NCBI GenBank assembly: GCA_033239525.1
Contig: BSYO01000024.1
Span: 7,587,991 to 7,651,990 of the forward strand
DNA: 64,000 nt
Source: Nepenthes gracilis
Lineage: Eukaryota > Streptophyta > Magnoliopsida > Caryophyllales > Nepenthaceae
Direction: 5' to 3'
Position 1 is the stretch's first letter, and every line of letters starts with the position of its first letter. A model generated the notes under the pieces. The model worked only from the letters and a program-made list of their open reading frames with translations. It was not told the origin of the DNA and made no database searches. Position numbers and translations under genes: made by a program. This document shows, piece by piece, positions 22,865 to 34,859 of the stretch.

Positions 22865-25800
22865 AATACTAGAGCTGTCTTGAGAGGGAGATTTTTGAAA
22901 AAACGATTGCGCCCTTCCAAATGAGATAAATCGTGGCGGCCAATGTCAAACGCTTAGAAACAATGACCATAATATTACTCCCTTTCCGGATGGAGGCAGC
23001 CCAAGATATGTTTTGATACCACTCAGGATGGGGCCAATGAATCCGGCATGTCTTTGAACATCCTTCCATACAGCTCGGGAAAATGGGGGGAGAAGAAAAG
23101 ATGTTCAATGTTTTCATTTTCCAGAGTTGCAGAGAATGCAAATGGGAGAAATGTTGGAAATATAGTGTAGACGATCAATGGTATTTGATCTCCTCCTAAT
23201 GACGAGCCGAGTGTAAAAGCATGGGAAGGGATATGGGAAGGGCCCCACACCAAGTGGGCCCATGTGACCTTTGGATTAGGGGGTGGATGAGAGAGTATGC
23301 GGATTTGGTCGAGAATTTGCCATTTGGCGTCCCAGCCCATCTCAAAGAGTCTTTTAGATGGCTACTGAGGAGGGTTGTTTGGCATATTCTCGATAAGGTG
23401 GGAAACCTCGGTGTCGAAGGAGTTGGGCGAGACCACTCGTTTTCTCTTATTAAAGCATCGACCTTAATGTCCCAATGCGCACCGAGACAAGGCGGGTATC
23501 GGTACTCACCTCACTAAGGGGGCCAAGGGGATGCCGGTGATCGTGCCGGAGGAAAGTATCGAACCATCCCCAATGTCCTTAATAGAGAAAGCGCATAAAG
23601 GCGAAGTTTCATAATTTTACGTTGGCTCCCACTGGCCGAGGCCGGGACTTTAATGGTCCAAATGCACCGATCTTTGATTCTGTTCTTATAGATCCATAAA
23701 GACCAAGCGCACGTGTCTCTAGTGAGAAGACGCCATAGGAGTTTGCAATTGAGAGCCTTGTTTTGATCAATCAAGTTCTTGATGCCCAATCCGCCTTCGT
23801 TCTTGGGATAGCAAATATCATGCCAAGCCACCTTAACATTGAATCGCCTTGAGAAGAACCATTCCAAAGGAAACAGCGGAGGATGCATTCGATAGCTTTA
23901 AGGATGGACTTTGGTAAGATAAAGATGGAAGCCCAATAAAGGTGGGATGAGATGAGAGGATAGAGGCAAACAAGTTGCGGGCGACCTCAAAAAAGAGAGC
24001 CATCTATTCCTCCAATTTGATCCTCTTAGTGATTCTATCGGTGAGAGATTTGCGATCCATGTGACCGAAAGCCTAGAGGTAATCAATGGGACCCCAGTAT
24101 CGATGGGAGTTTGCCCACTTTAAAGCCCATGTTAGCAACGATATTGGTGAAGAGATGAGTCCTTTGCACAAATGAAGATCTCACTTTTATTTGGGTTAGC
24201 GGAGAGACCCGAGAGGCGTTTTGGAATTCATCAAGGCATTCCTTGAGAATCAAAATGGACTTGGTATCGCATGGGAGAGAAGAGGAGGAGGTCGTCGGCA
24301 AAGGCAAAGCATAACAGTTTGAGTTTCGCACATTTCAATGGAATCGAAGTTGTTATCCCGTCACAGCCTTGACCTCAATAATTCCATTGAGAACCTCCAT
24401 CACTAAGACAAATAAATAAGGGAAAGGGGTCCCTTGGCGGAGGCCTTTACCACCTTTGAAAAAAGCCGACCACTTCCCCATTGATATTGAGGGAATAAGT
24501 CGGAGTCGTAATGCATCGTCAATCCAGGTTGACCATTTGAGACGGAAATTTCATAAGGGTCAAGATATTAATGATAAAATCCCAATAGACACCCAGTCGT
24601 AGGCTTTCTTAAGGTCAACCTTCATGGTACATCTAGGAGGGTCCGCCTCAAGATGATACTTCAGGCAAAAGCTCCCGAGCTAAGAGAATATTATCACTAA
24701 TCGACGCCCCTCCACAAAAGCCGTTTGGCAGTCAACAAGGTAGGGCGGGATGTTCTTGATTCTCGTTAGCAAGAATTTTAGATATCACCTTATATATGAC
24801 ATTGCGGCACGATATTGGGCGAAAGTCGGACGAGAGCGCGGGGATTGGACCTTAGGGATCGGGCCGATCAATGTGGTATTCAACTGTTTAGGAGCTTCCC
24901 ATTCTAAAAAAATCCCTGGATAGCTTCAAACAAGTGACGACTGGTGATCTCCCACGAGTCCTTAAAGAATTTAGAGGTGAAGCCATCTCGGCCCGGCGCT
25001 CTGTCATCACCAATAGAAAAATCGCAGAGCGAATTTCATCCTTGGGCCTAACGAGGGGGCCAAGTGAGTCAGAAGCAGTGGAGGATGAAAGGTCGGATCC
25101 GTTAGCCTCCGCCGTCCCGTGGGAACCACTGAGATCCCGGGCATTTTTGAAGTGGCCCTCAATTAGATCAAGAGCTCCTCCGACCCTTTGGTAGGATTGC
25201 AGACTCATCGAGAAGGGAAGAAATCCGGTTCGATTAATATCCCACTCACGAGACTTAAAGAAGAATTTAGTACATTGGTCCCCCTCTTTGAGCCATTTGA
25301 TCTTGGCTTTTTGGCAGGAAATCCGTCTCCTCGCAATAGCCGAGTAGTACTCGGTCTTACAATGGCGTTCAACGTCATGGGTCCCGAGAATGGGGATGGG
25401 ACATAGTTTGGACCTCCTCAAGGCATTTACGGCCCGCAAAACCTCTTCATGAACATTTCCATTAGTAGCATTAAGGTTCTTAAGCGCACTCTTCACCTTT
25501 TGAGGGAGGAAACAGTCTAAACATCGGCGTGCTCAAAGCCTCTTCGTCCCCAAGCTTCTTTAACCGGTGGAAGGAAGTTTGGGGATTTGGTGAGAAAGTT
25601 ATTGAATCTAAAGAGATCACGTTTACGGGCAGCCCAGCCCACCGGAAGAAGGACGCAAGGAGAGTGATCAAAGGCTGGCCGGAGGAAAAGACGGCTTTAG
25701 ATCTTCTAAAAAGATCAAGCCAATGACCATTAGCGACCACACAAGCTTTCTCAAGATACGGGTGGAGTGGTCGCGACCATCATTCCAAGTGAAAACCGGC

Positions 25801-26333
25801 CCTCGTGGCGAGACATCATCAAGGTCGCAGATCCCTAAGGCATTCGTTAAGGTCGGTGGAACTTTTATGGTGCCGGGCGCCACCTAGAGCCTCATTTGCC
25901 GAGCGAACAAACATTAAAGTCCCCCAGGACCGCCCAAGGTGCCCCCGAGAGGCCCGAATGCCTTCTAAGGCTTTGCCAAAGGAGCTTTCGTTGACCTGTC
26001 TAAATTAGCACCATAAACAAAGGACGAAGGCGGTGAGAGTTATCATCAAGGAACTTCACCTCGGTATGGATAACTTTGGTCTTCCTTAGAGATAATCTTG
26101 ACATCCACCCTCCGAGAATCCCACCCAACCCATATCCTTCCGACGGAGGAGATGGAGTAGTTCATGGCCCAAAGCCAATTAGGATTGATTCTCTTGAAAC
26201 GAGGCGCGTTTTTGCCTACTTTAGTTTCCACTAGGCCAATGATGGAACAATCTTGGAGTCTCGATGAGGTGCGGACTTCATGGGCCTTCACAACCCCATT
26301 AAGGCCCCTCACATTCCAAAGATGCGATGTCAT
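22865..26333 (-). pseudogene. LINE ORF2: endonuclease and reverse transcriptase
   Basis: Reading leftward, 26333-26046 gives WNVRGLN and IIGLVETKV, the start of the apurinic-like endonuclease. 25883-25668 gives GPVFTWNDG, a conserved late endonuclease motif. 25496-24888 gives KIKWLKEGDQCTKFFF, the link to reverse transcriptase. Near 24310 a FADD-type catalytic motif is recognisable across frames. 23888-23514 gives KVAWHDICYPKNEGGLGIKN, and 23340-22869 resembles the zinc-binding reverse-transcriptase segment of plant LINEs. These appear in the expected order, but in at least three frames with stops, so the copy is dead. Such proteins nick the target and copy the element RNA in place. Confidence 0.85.
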
Positions 26334-26429
26334 TCATGAGAGCAGGCGAGGGGGCCGCTCTTAGGCTCCCCTCGTGCGTTTTAATCTTCTTAGAAGATTT
26401 TCGTCTTCTACTCTTAGTCACCGACTCAT

Positions 26430-27790
26430 AGCGACTGAGTCGACATGTCGAGCAAGAGTACAATATAAAGAATCGTTTGGGCTAGAAAGTCGAGGTCGGC
26501 CGGGCAATCCTCATTTCCTAACATCACCAACGGACGAGAACCGACGGAGTCATCGGTAGGGGACTCATCATTGGAACAATCCGATCCAATACACAGTCGA
26601 CCAATTGGGGCAAGGAGGCTTAGCTTGTAGATCAAACCCCTGTGAGCCGATCCTCCTCGGCGCCAAAGGGGGAAGGGCATGTTGAATTCCGGGTGGAAGG
26701 GTTGAAGTAGGATCATCAAGATGAGGGGCTTGGGGATCTTCGCACGGAGAGGAAGAACCTCGGGCATCATCGGTCTTCGTGAGTGGGCTCTGAAGAATAC
26801 CAAGGAATTGGTAGATAGCTCCTTTTGTGCGGAGATACCCACGGAGAGGCGGCTTTTGCGGGGAGATCGGCGGGGTGGGCATTGGTATTGAATGTCCGAG
26901 GGGATGCCAACCTTCTTTGGGGCCCAAGAAGATTTGGTAAGTGGGCCCAAACTCTCGCTCTTTTTAGGGCGGCGCTCCGAACCGGCTTTGTTGATACTCA
27001 ATTTTAATTTCTCTAAGAAGGTCCTCGTGAATGCCGTTGAACGGATCTTCACATATTGTGCCGGGGGCATCAAAGACTCATTTCGACACAAACTCAGCAA
27101 AGCCCAGACGTTCTAACTTTTCGGTGGATCGGGTCTAACTTCGTGAGGTATCCCAACCGCCGGGCAATCCAAAGATAAACTCGGAGGGGTCCAAGATTCA
27201 ACCGAATCCCGACATGGAGATCCAAACAGGGAAGGATTTATGCTCTTCACGGATAGGAGCATACCCGGCTCCAAAGCTTTAGAAAAAGGGCATGTCCTAC
27301 CAATGGACCACGGGCCACTATTTACACATCTCTCAAGCATTGCACTAGAAGAGAATCTAAAAAGAAAAAAGCGCTCCCCGTTCCACATGTCAGAGTTTCG
27401 AACCGTCTCCAAATTTTCCTAGTTATATTATTTTTCTGACATTAAAGTGAATTGGGTTGCCATCGAAATAAACCCACAAGAGTGGTTCCCAAAGATCATC
27501 ACCTGCTGAATAACTTCTAGGAGGGGGAGACAAAATGATATTTTGAGAATCGGGAGAACTAGGAGGAAAGTATTTAAGTTGAAATTTACCTCCAAATGCC
27601 TTCTTTTCAACTACAGATGCCCATGTAGGCGGGTGGATCCCGGCTCACTTGAAATGCGTGATCCATCAACCGAAAGCGGGGACCGGAAATCCCATGGAGT
27701 TGATGAAGTTCGAGATCTCACACCCACGGGAGAGCGGTGCACCACCTCCCCGGAGGAAACATCTCGAGATCCACCAAGGGCAGTTCGGGC
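26430..27790 (-). pseudogene. LINE ORF1, DUF4283-like
   Basis: The frame at 27412-27113 reads FFLFRFSSSAMLERCVNSGP and then WSIGRTCPFSKALEPGM. This is the pattern of the DUF4283 domain common in ORF1 of plant L1 elements. It begins near 27790 with CPWWISRCFLRG on the minus strand. The region to 26430 is Pro- and Ser-rich. Several shifts break the frame, and no zinc knuckle was recognised. Confidence 0.65.
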
Positions 27791-27799
27791 ATGCAATCA

Positions 27800-28510
27800 G
27801 TAATTGATTCGGCCTCCCGTAAGGAGAGCCAGCCAAATTGGGGCGCCCCATCCTGCAATCGAGTACCGACGAGCAACCCGCACCGCGAGGCCTCCGGGCC
27901 GTCGATGAGAGTTCCAAGGAAGGCCTGCTGCAGGGGAGGCGGGAAGTGGAAGACAACCCCCTAAGGACCCCTGGGAGAGGGGGGATCACAATCTCGGATA
28001 AAGGAGATGAGGAAAGGAGGGACGAGGGGGAAGAGGAGGAGCGCCCGAGGCCGTGGAGTGGCGGGCGCGGGAAGGGGAGGTGAGGAAGCGGCCGAACGAG
28101 AATGGAGAGGAGAGGCTGCGGGGAGGAGAAGAAGGAAACGTTCGGGCGCGAGTTGAAGGGCTTGAGACCGGCGCAAGAAGGAAACGCGTTGGCGGCGAGT
28201 TGAAGGGCTTGAGACGCGCCATGGGCGCCGGCGAAGGTTGAGAGGGCGAGAAAATCAAAATCGGGAACGAAGGAAGCGGATGAACAAAGTGCAGAATTCA
28301 AAATCCAAAGAGAGAATGTTTTGCGATGGAATGAAATAAAGGAATTTCAGCGAAGAACAAGAGGGAATGTTTTCATGGAGACGAGAGAGAGGGCGGCGGG
28401 GCGCCATGGGCGCCGCGAGGAAGGAAGGGAGCGGGCAGGACGGGATTCAAAAACACAGGAGGAGATGAACAAGACTTGCACGGGATTCACAAAAGCTTTT
28501 TTTGATGCAT
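27800..28510 (-). other. LINE GC-rich 5' leader
   Basis: This stretch is strongly GC-rich compared with its surroundings and ends at the 11-bp target duplication. Long frames here (for example 28301-27666) are Pro/Ser/Arg-rich and look like composition artefacts. Internal promoters of L1-type elements usually lie in such leaders. Confidence 0.6.
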
Positions 28511-28521
28511 TGTTAGAAATC

Positions 28522-29558
28522 ACTTAATAGAAAGTAACATTCGATCATTTTTTACTATTCACAATACACAAGAATGTTGGAGCCATACAATATGAAGAAA
28601 AATAATACTCGATAGTTCCATTCATTGATTCCTTTTACAAAACACAAGCTTACAATAACGGATGTATGACTTAAAAGGAAAATAAAAATATTTGGAGCAG
28701 CAACCCGACTATAGATGTCTGGCTGACTTTTAGGATAGACACTTGCGAGAGAATAGCTCACCTGCCGGCTACTGCAACACCCAAGCCACTGGTACGGCAG
28801 AAAGAGCATGAAAAAGCCCTCCCTTACAATGGTGAAGCACAGTGCTCTTACTCTCATTGAGGAGGCTACCACCAAAAAAAGTCCACTGAAGCCCGACCAA
28901 AGCCTCCGAGTCCATGAGTCTCTACAAGACCCAACGAGGTGACAAAGACTAGGACTTGATGTGGACGTAAAAAAAGAAAAGAAAAAAAAAAGAAAAGAAA
29001 CTCCTCCTCCAGCAGACAGTAGAATAGCTCTCCACCTCTTTAAACCTAAATCAAAGAGAGCTACTCAATGCCAACTGGGAGAAAGGGAAGCCGGCCCCTG
29101 GAACCCAAACCTCACTTAGTACGACACAAGGTCAATTCGGGCCTAGACAAAAAGATGGTAACTAAGATTTCAGACACATCCTCAAACATCAGTTTCAAAT
29201 ATCTAACAAGAGTTTGCTCTGATCCCAACTACTTGCTGTGCAGGGTCTATGCTAACTTTGAGTAGACCCTCTCCTTAACAAATGGGTTATACTTTGTGAT
29301 GCGAGGCATAGAAAGCCCCTTCATTTATAGCCATAGTAGGAGATATTCCAACATTTAATGAAGAGATTGTGCTAACACTAGAAGATCACCCTTAATAGAG
29401 AATCGTCAACGGCAAAGAATTAGATCAAAACCAAATCTTATAGAAAAGTAAAGCTGTAGAGTGTTTGGGAAAGGAAAGATCTTTCGGGTCTATAGGCAAC
29501 ATCCCATCAGGAATATACCGGCAATTGAAGATTCAAACCTTCCGACATAGAGAGCTAA
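28522..29558 (+). other. Tat-2 region before the 3' LTR
   Basis: This is the Tat-2 sequence between the LINE and the 3' LTR. It corresponds in part to Tat-1 6060-7090: both have a short minus-strand frame and the AGCTCACCT string. A purine stretch (AGAGAGCTAA) directly before 29559 is the likely remnant of the polypurine tract. No gene is called. Confidence 0.6.
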
Positions 29559-31311
29559 TGATGGGTTTAAAAACTCATGGGTCGATCCCAGAAACCGACT
29601 TGCAGAAGAAAGAAACCCAAAAGTAGCAACCTAGTAGAACTCCCCAAAGTTTAGAGCCCAAAGTTCGCCACAATAAGACCAAGCCAAATGGCCTAGCGGT
29701 ATGTTGGCTATTAAGGATGACCATAGGGCAAGCCCACAGATGTAGCACTGTCAACTCTAACTCAGTCGATAAATCTCAATGACCACTACCACTAGGTGGT
29801 CCCTCCTACACCTGCAAAAGTATGATTGGCAGGCGGCAGCAGCCAACCTATCCCCATAAGAATCTCAACTATTTAGAGCACAAATGGCAGGTGCACAATG
29901 TTGGCCACTCACAATTGTAGTGCCGTGGAGCCCAAGGCAAGCCGAACCACGCTCTCACTCTATATATGCATCCCTTCCTCCACAGGGGAGGGGCTAGACT
30001 TTTTCTTTGGGATTCTCCCCGGAGTCCATTCTTTGGAATCCTAATAGTGATCCTCCTTTGAAGCCTAGAAGTCTCAGGAGTCGATCGATCGATGGATCAA
30101 GATCCCTCTGCTAGGTCCTCTTTGGAGCATCTAGCGATTCGATCTCCGATCAAGCCATCGATCCCAACTATAGATGATCAGATGTCTTAATGGCTATCCT
30201 CCGGAGTGTTATCCTCCATCTCTAAGCCGCTCCCTGTCAAGCACACTATAGTCTTACAGCTACCCCTCAGTTGGGTGCATCTTCATCTCTCAAAGCCACT
30301 CACTTGTTGAGTGCACTACCAGAACACAACCCTCCGTCTCTCAAAACCACTTCTCAGTCAAGCGCACTTCATTCTCGAAACCACTCATCTATTGAGCGTA
30401 CTATCAAAATACAGCCCTCCATCTCTCAAAGCTACTCCCCAATCGAGCGCACTTTACTCTCGAAACCACTCACCTACTAAGCGTACCATCAAAGCACAGC
30501 CCTCCATCTCTCAAAGCCACTCCCCAGTAAAACGCACTTTCCTCTCAAAACCACTTATCTACTAAGCGTACCATCAGAGCACAGCCCTCCATCTCTCAAG
30601 GCGGCTCCCCAATCGAATGCACTTCACTCTCAAAAACACTCACTTGCTAAGCGTACTACCGAAGCACAGCCATCTATTTCTCAAAGCCGCTCTTTAGTCA
30701 AGCGCAATTCACTCTTAAAATCGTTCACTTGTGGAGTGTAGTACCTCATAGCCCTCCATCTTTTAAAGCTGCCCCTTAGTTGGGGGCATCTTCACTCCCA
30801 AAACTACCCCTTAGTTGAGTGCACCTTCCTCTTTAAGTCACCCCCGTCAAACACACCACAATCTCAAAGCTACCCCTAAGTTGGGCGTATATTTACTCTC
30901 CAAGCCGCTCCTCAACTGAGTGCATTTCTCTCCTAAGCCACCCCTAAGTCGGGTGCACCTTATTCTTTGAACCGCTCTCTAGCAAGGCGCATTTCTCTTC
31001 TCTAAGCTATCTCTCTCTTGTTTGCTTAGTGCACCATCAAAGCTCAATCCTCATAATATCTCGGTTGCTTACATCTGTATCATTCTCACATCCTCCCATC
31101 TTTCTATTCATTTAAAAAAGATTTCTAACTTAAATATTTAAGAATATACCGAGAAACAAGTTTCGCCATTCTCTGATCTCTCGTTTATTAGTTGTAATGT
31201 GTAGGATCTAGGTTCTCAAGAATAGAGACTGAACCCACTTCAGTTCAGCTTACCAGATGAGATCAAATGACTCATTAATTTATACAATAATTTGGATCCA
31301 TGAATGCATTA
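29559..31311 (+). repeat. 3' LTR of Tat-2
   Basis: This 1,753-bp LTR starts TGATGGGTTT and ends GAATGCATTA. The last TTA is a one-base change from the TCA end of the 5' LTR. The TATA box is at 29961-29967. The five bases after it (31312-31316) are GTATT, equal to the left flank of the element. It is 219 bp longer than the 5' LTR, largely because of additional 85-bp units. Confidence 0.88.
30315..30740 (+). repeat. 85-bp tandem array in Tat-2 3' LTR, five units
   Basis: Units begin at 30315, 30400, 30485, 30570 and 30655, an exact 85-bp spacing, with a partial unit near 30740. Each contains CCTCCATCTCTCAAARCCAC-type text and a related half-unit. Confidence 0.85.
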
Positions 31312-31439
31312 GTATTAAATGAGTAAATATAAATGATACTAATAAATAATGCTACTAAAACTGAATGCTTAAAATGATTAAGTTAACATAACAAATCATC
31401 AAATAACATGGAAAAGGACACCAAAAATGTAATATTTAA

Positions 31440-32480
31440 TTATATTACCTTTTGTTAGATATTTTATTGGCTAAGTCATCCCTTAATTCACTCCAATTAT
31501 TAGTGGGATCAAATTGTGTTATCATGTCCATGTCTTTATTAATATTCTCATGATTCATGTCATTATAATAAGCCATTTCATCTCTAATAAAATAATGTAG
31601 CAAATAATAAGCAATAATAACTCAATCATGTATATTTGATGAGGTGAAATGAGGATCCTCTAATGCATTTTAAGTAATTCAAAACACCTCTTAATAATAT
31701 TATGGGCAGTAGTATATTTCATACTGAAAAATTTCTCAACTATTCTTGGTTGGTGATTTTGACACCATTCATTTAGCTAGTACCTCTGGCCCCTAAATGG
31801 TACATAGAATCTATTAAAATTTGTATATTCCGTATTAACAAAAAATAGAAAAACTTTAGATCATTACATTATAAAATATTTCATGCAAAATATTATACTT
31901 CTTTCTATGATTTGAAATCATTCCGTTAGGAACTTTCAATTTATACCTTCTACATAGTGCATCTCATAAATTTTTAAAATTAGCAACGAATCCTTTCTAA
32001 GTAGAAAGCACATAAAAAATTATATATCATGAGTGCGTACCCTTAATATATTTTGGGCAATATCTTCCTTATAAGTTTGATATCTATATTTTTGTCTGCA
32101 AAATGTACCTTAATTTTTATATATATCTTGTCTAAAATGTCTAAACAATTCTATAAGTACACATCAAATTAAGTTTCTAGTACATTTATTATATAGATTT
32201 AACAATGAATATATAAAATTATTATCCTAGTGGGAACCACTTCTATTTTTTATCTGTAAAGTTGGGTTTCAATTGTTTAAATAAGTGTGCTTATAGATGC
32301 ACTTTTATAATTATGATATTACTAAATATTCTACTTACCTTCTTATCCAAACTCTTAAAATTATATGCAATCACCTTATTTTTGACAAGTTGCATAAGAA
32401 TATGTAATAATATTGTCATTTGTTCATCAACAAGCATGTGTTTCGATGAGTGAAGTCCCTCAAAATTTTTTATCATCTTA
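31440..32480 (-). pseudogene. PIF/Harbinger-type transposase, degenerate
   Basis: Reading leftward, 32476-32291 gives MLVDEQMTILLHILMQLVKN, the helical N-terminal segment of HARBI1/ALP1-like transposases. Across frames there follow a WFPLG-type string near 32240 and AQNILRVRTHD near 32060. Near 31790 are PFRGQRY and LNEWCQNHQPRIVEKFF, then TTAHNIIKRCFELLK near 31720. These are the conserved blocks of the family in the correct order over about 1 kb. Stops are frequent. Autonomous family members also carry a Myb-like gene, which I do not see, and the terminal repeats could not be found. Plant ALP1-type domesticated genes share these motifs, but the decay argues for a dead transposon. Confidence 0.75.
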
Positions 32481-32489
32481 ATAAAAATA

Positions 32490-33467
32490 AAGTTTTTAAG
32501 ATCTCGTAATTATAAACCTACGATGTTTAATACTTACAATTATACTTAACACACATAAAAATGACCAAATAATATGACAAATATTAGCATATAGAATTAG
32601 TATGGCTACTATCTTCTTTTTCTTCTCATTGGACAAATTTGAATAGTAATTGATTCATTAATTATAAGGACAAATTACAACATATGTAAATGCAGAAACA
32701 AAAAATTAGTCCACATTTCTCAGATACAGTATAAATTATCGAAAAAGAAATGCATCCTCATTACTGAAAATGAAATCCAAGTTTGTCCAATGACAAACAG
32801 AGCTAAACAATCCAAGATAAAGAGACTTAAACAATTCAAGTTTGTCCACTACTCATGACCACAAGACAAATAGAGCTATTTTTCCTCTCTGTGAACCGAA
32901 TCAAATGCATACACATATATACTAATTATTTATCAAACACATTGTTTTCTGTCAAATGAAATCCAAGTTTTATCAATCAAATTTTGCTCATAGACTAAAC
33001 AATCAACCCTACGAACACATTCAAATGGAATCCAATTTTACTAATCAAATCCAAACATATTTGAGTGCCATTTTTGACCCAGCAAACAAATACAAACATA
33101 AACTAAATAGTCAAATTTTTCACAAGCGTTTTATTACAAAAATGTAAACTCAGGCTAAAACAAATTCAACATTTACCAATCAAATGAAATTCAAGTTTTA
33201 CTAATTAAATGCAAATCCAAATGCAACCACAGGCTAAACAATCGACCTTGCAAACATATTCAATAAAGCAATTGAGTACAATTTTCTCATGACTATACAC
33301 AATTGAGTGCAAATTTCTTATAGTCATACAAATTTCTCATGAGCGTACACGATCAACTCTGCAAAACTTATTTTTATTTCAAAACTTTTAGCGGTTTTCA
33401 AGTTAAACTTATCAAGTCGGATTCAATTTTTGCAACAAAGTAGAATGAGGAGGAGATTTCTCACGAG

Positions 33468-33501
<34 letters not shown>

Positions 33502-34000
33502 AAAGGAGATGAAGACAAAATCAGATGATTAAAAGGAGAGACGGCAAAGGAATGTGAAAAAGTAAAGAATCTATCTCAGAGACGACGACTGTGTAAGGTT
33601 TATGAATGCCAAGGGCATGCGATGGCATGATTTTGAATTGGGAGGCGTCATTTCAAGGAGCCATTGGGTTTAGGAGGCAGTGATGTTTTTGTGGCAGCAG
33701 TGTTTTGGATGAGTAAAATACTAATTAGGTTGAGAATAAATATTCATTGATTATAAAAATAAATAAATAATACTAAATAGAATTTGATTTCTTTATTTCA
33801 TATTTTGGAGCACTATTTATTTTTTAAAAAATTTTTATTTTTTTTAATGGAGTAAATAAATAGTAAAATAATTATTCTATTAGAATAAAATGAAAAGATA
33901 TAATTTTTATTTTTATCGATTTAATATATTGTATGATAACTTCATAACATATATTTGGTTTTTATTGGCCTTAATTTTTCATTTATTATTAAAAATCTTG
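32490..34000. other. AT-rich region with a GGCGAC microsatellite
   Basis: No gene is recognised. A GGCGAC hexanucleotide run occupies 33469-33500 within a short GC-richer block (33440-33720) that may be the 5' part of the nearby Harbinger element. The remainder is AT-rich. Confidence 0.5.
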
Positions 34001-34010
34001 GGCCTCTTAT

Positions 34011-34026
34011 TTTTTTTTGGTAAGTG
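34011..34026 (-). mobile_element. Minimal LINE 3'-end insertion (16 bp)
   Basis: Sixteen bases (T8 then GGTAAGTG) are bracketed by CTTGGGCCTCTTAT (33997-34010) and CTTGAGCCTCTTAT (34027-34040), a 14-bp direct repeat with one mismatch. On the minus strand the insert ends ACTTACC plus an A run, exactly the 3' end of the large LINE at 20058. It is best read as an extremely 5'-truncated LINE insertion. Confidence 0.7.
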
Positions 34027-34446
34027 CTTGAGCCTCTTATGGTGAATATTTTTAAGGCATGCTTTGAATAATGTTAATATAATGAAAATCACTTTCCATA
34101 GCTAGGGGAGAAGTTTTAGTAACTAAAACATGACATTAAATTAATTAGAAAATTTATCTTTATCTCATTTTGATTTTTGCACATATCAATGTAAACTACT
34201 AGTTTAAAATTATAGAGCATTGTAAATCAATTACCAAATATATTTATTAATACTAATGGTATATTTAGTTATTAGAATGAAATAAAGTGAAAATAAAATT
34301 ATTATTCTTAAGTAATAGAATAGAATAAAGAAAAATAGAGTTAAAATTATTATTTTCATATTTAATTGTTGGAATATAATAATATAAAAATTATTATTTT
34401 ATTATTTAATTTGTAAAATAGTATGATGAATAATGTGAGAATAGTG

Positions 34447-34482
34447 ATAATAATAATTATTATAAATAATAATAGTAATAAT

Positions 34483-34520
<38 letters not shown>

Positions 34521-34521
34521 T
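34447..34521. repeat. TAA/AAT microsatellite, imperfect
   Basis: Runs of TAA with interruptions extend over about 75 bp in AT-rich sequence that contains many ATTATT words from 34250 to 34690. Confidence 0.85.
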
Positions 34522-34859
34522 GGGAGAGAAGAATTGTGAAAATATCTATTTTTATATATGTGAGAATAAATATTCTCACAAAAATATTTATTCTCAATTA
34601 AATTATAACCAAATGAATAAATATTTATTTCTCTGAAAATAAAGAGAGAGTAAAATTTTTATTCTCTCTAATCAAATGAGGAGTAAAAGTATAATGAAAT
34701 CTCATATTTATGTTATTAATATTCAAGCAATGATTTTAATCCCCAAAAGAGGACTTATTAATAGAGCAACAAATGAGTTTATGGTATAACTAAAGCGTGG
34801 GAGGCCTATTAATTCTAAAAACAAAAATCACCCAATAAGAAAAGAACAAATAAAAAAAT

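Larger units (their letters stand above)
20058..28510 (-). mobile_element. Full-length L1-type LINE inserted in Tat-2
   Basis: The element is flanked by identical 11-bp TGTTAGAAATC at 20047-20057 and 28511-28521. On its 3' side a T run (20058 onward) is the A-tail on the minus strand, preceded by ACTTACC. Inside, reading leftward from 28510, lie a GC-rich 5' leader, ORF1, ORF2 with endonuclease and reverse transcriptase, a zinc-finger segment and a long 3' region. At 8,453 bp it is longer than most plant L1 elements I know of. The 3' region of about 2.8 kb includes a second internal T/G run near 22549-22570. All coding frames are broken. Confidence 0.88.
8684..31311 (+). mobile_element. Tat-2: nested Ty3/gypsy Tat-type retrotransposon with target duplication
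   Basis: LTRs at 8684-10217 and 29559-31311 share start and end sequences and internal blocks, and are flanked by identical GTATT at 8679-8683 and 31312-31316. Between them, in order, lie a primer-binding site, gag, integrase, tandem repeats and an antisense gene. Two solo LTRs and a LINE are inserted, each with its own target duplication. Removing these inserts and one copy of each duplication leaves about 9.2 kb. Protease, reverse transcriptase and RNase H are missing, because gag runs almost directly into integrase near 11065. The matching outer duplication shows that the whole stretch descends from one insertion. Confidence 0.9.

Noticed and set aside
27666..28301. 211-residue minus-strand open frame
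   Set aside because: It lies mostly in the GC-rich LINE leader; Pro/Ser/Arg-rich composition explains the lack of stops. Only its last part overlaps the ORF1 start.
30315..30740. CRISPR-like array
   Set aside because: The 85-bp units are contiguous tandem repeats without unique spacers, inside a plant LTR.
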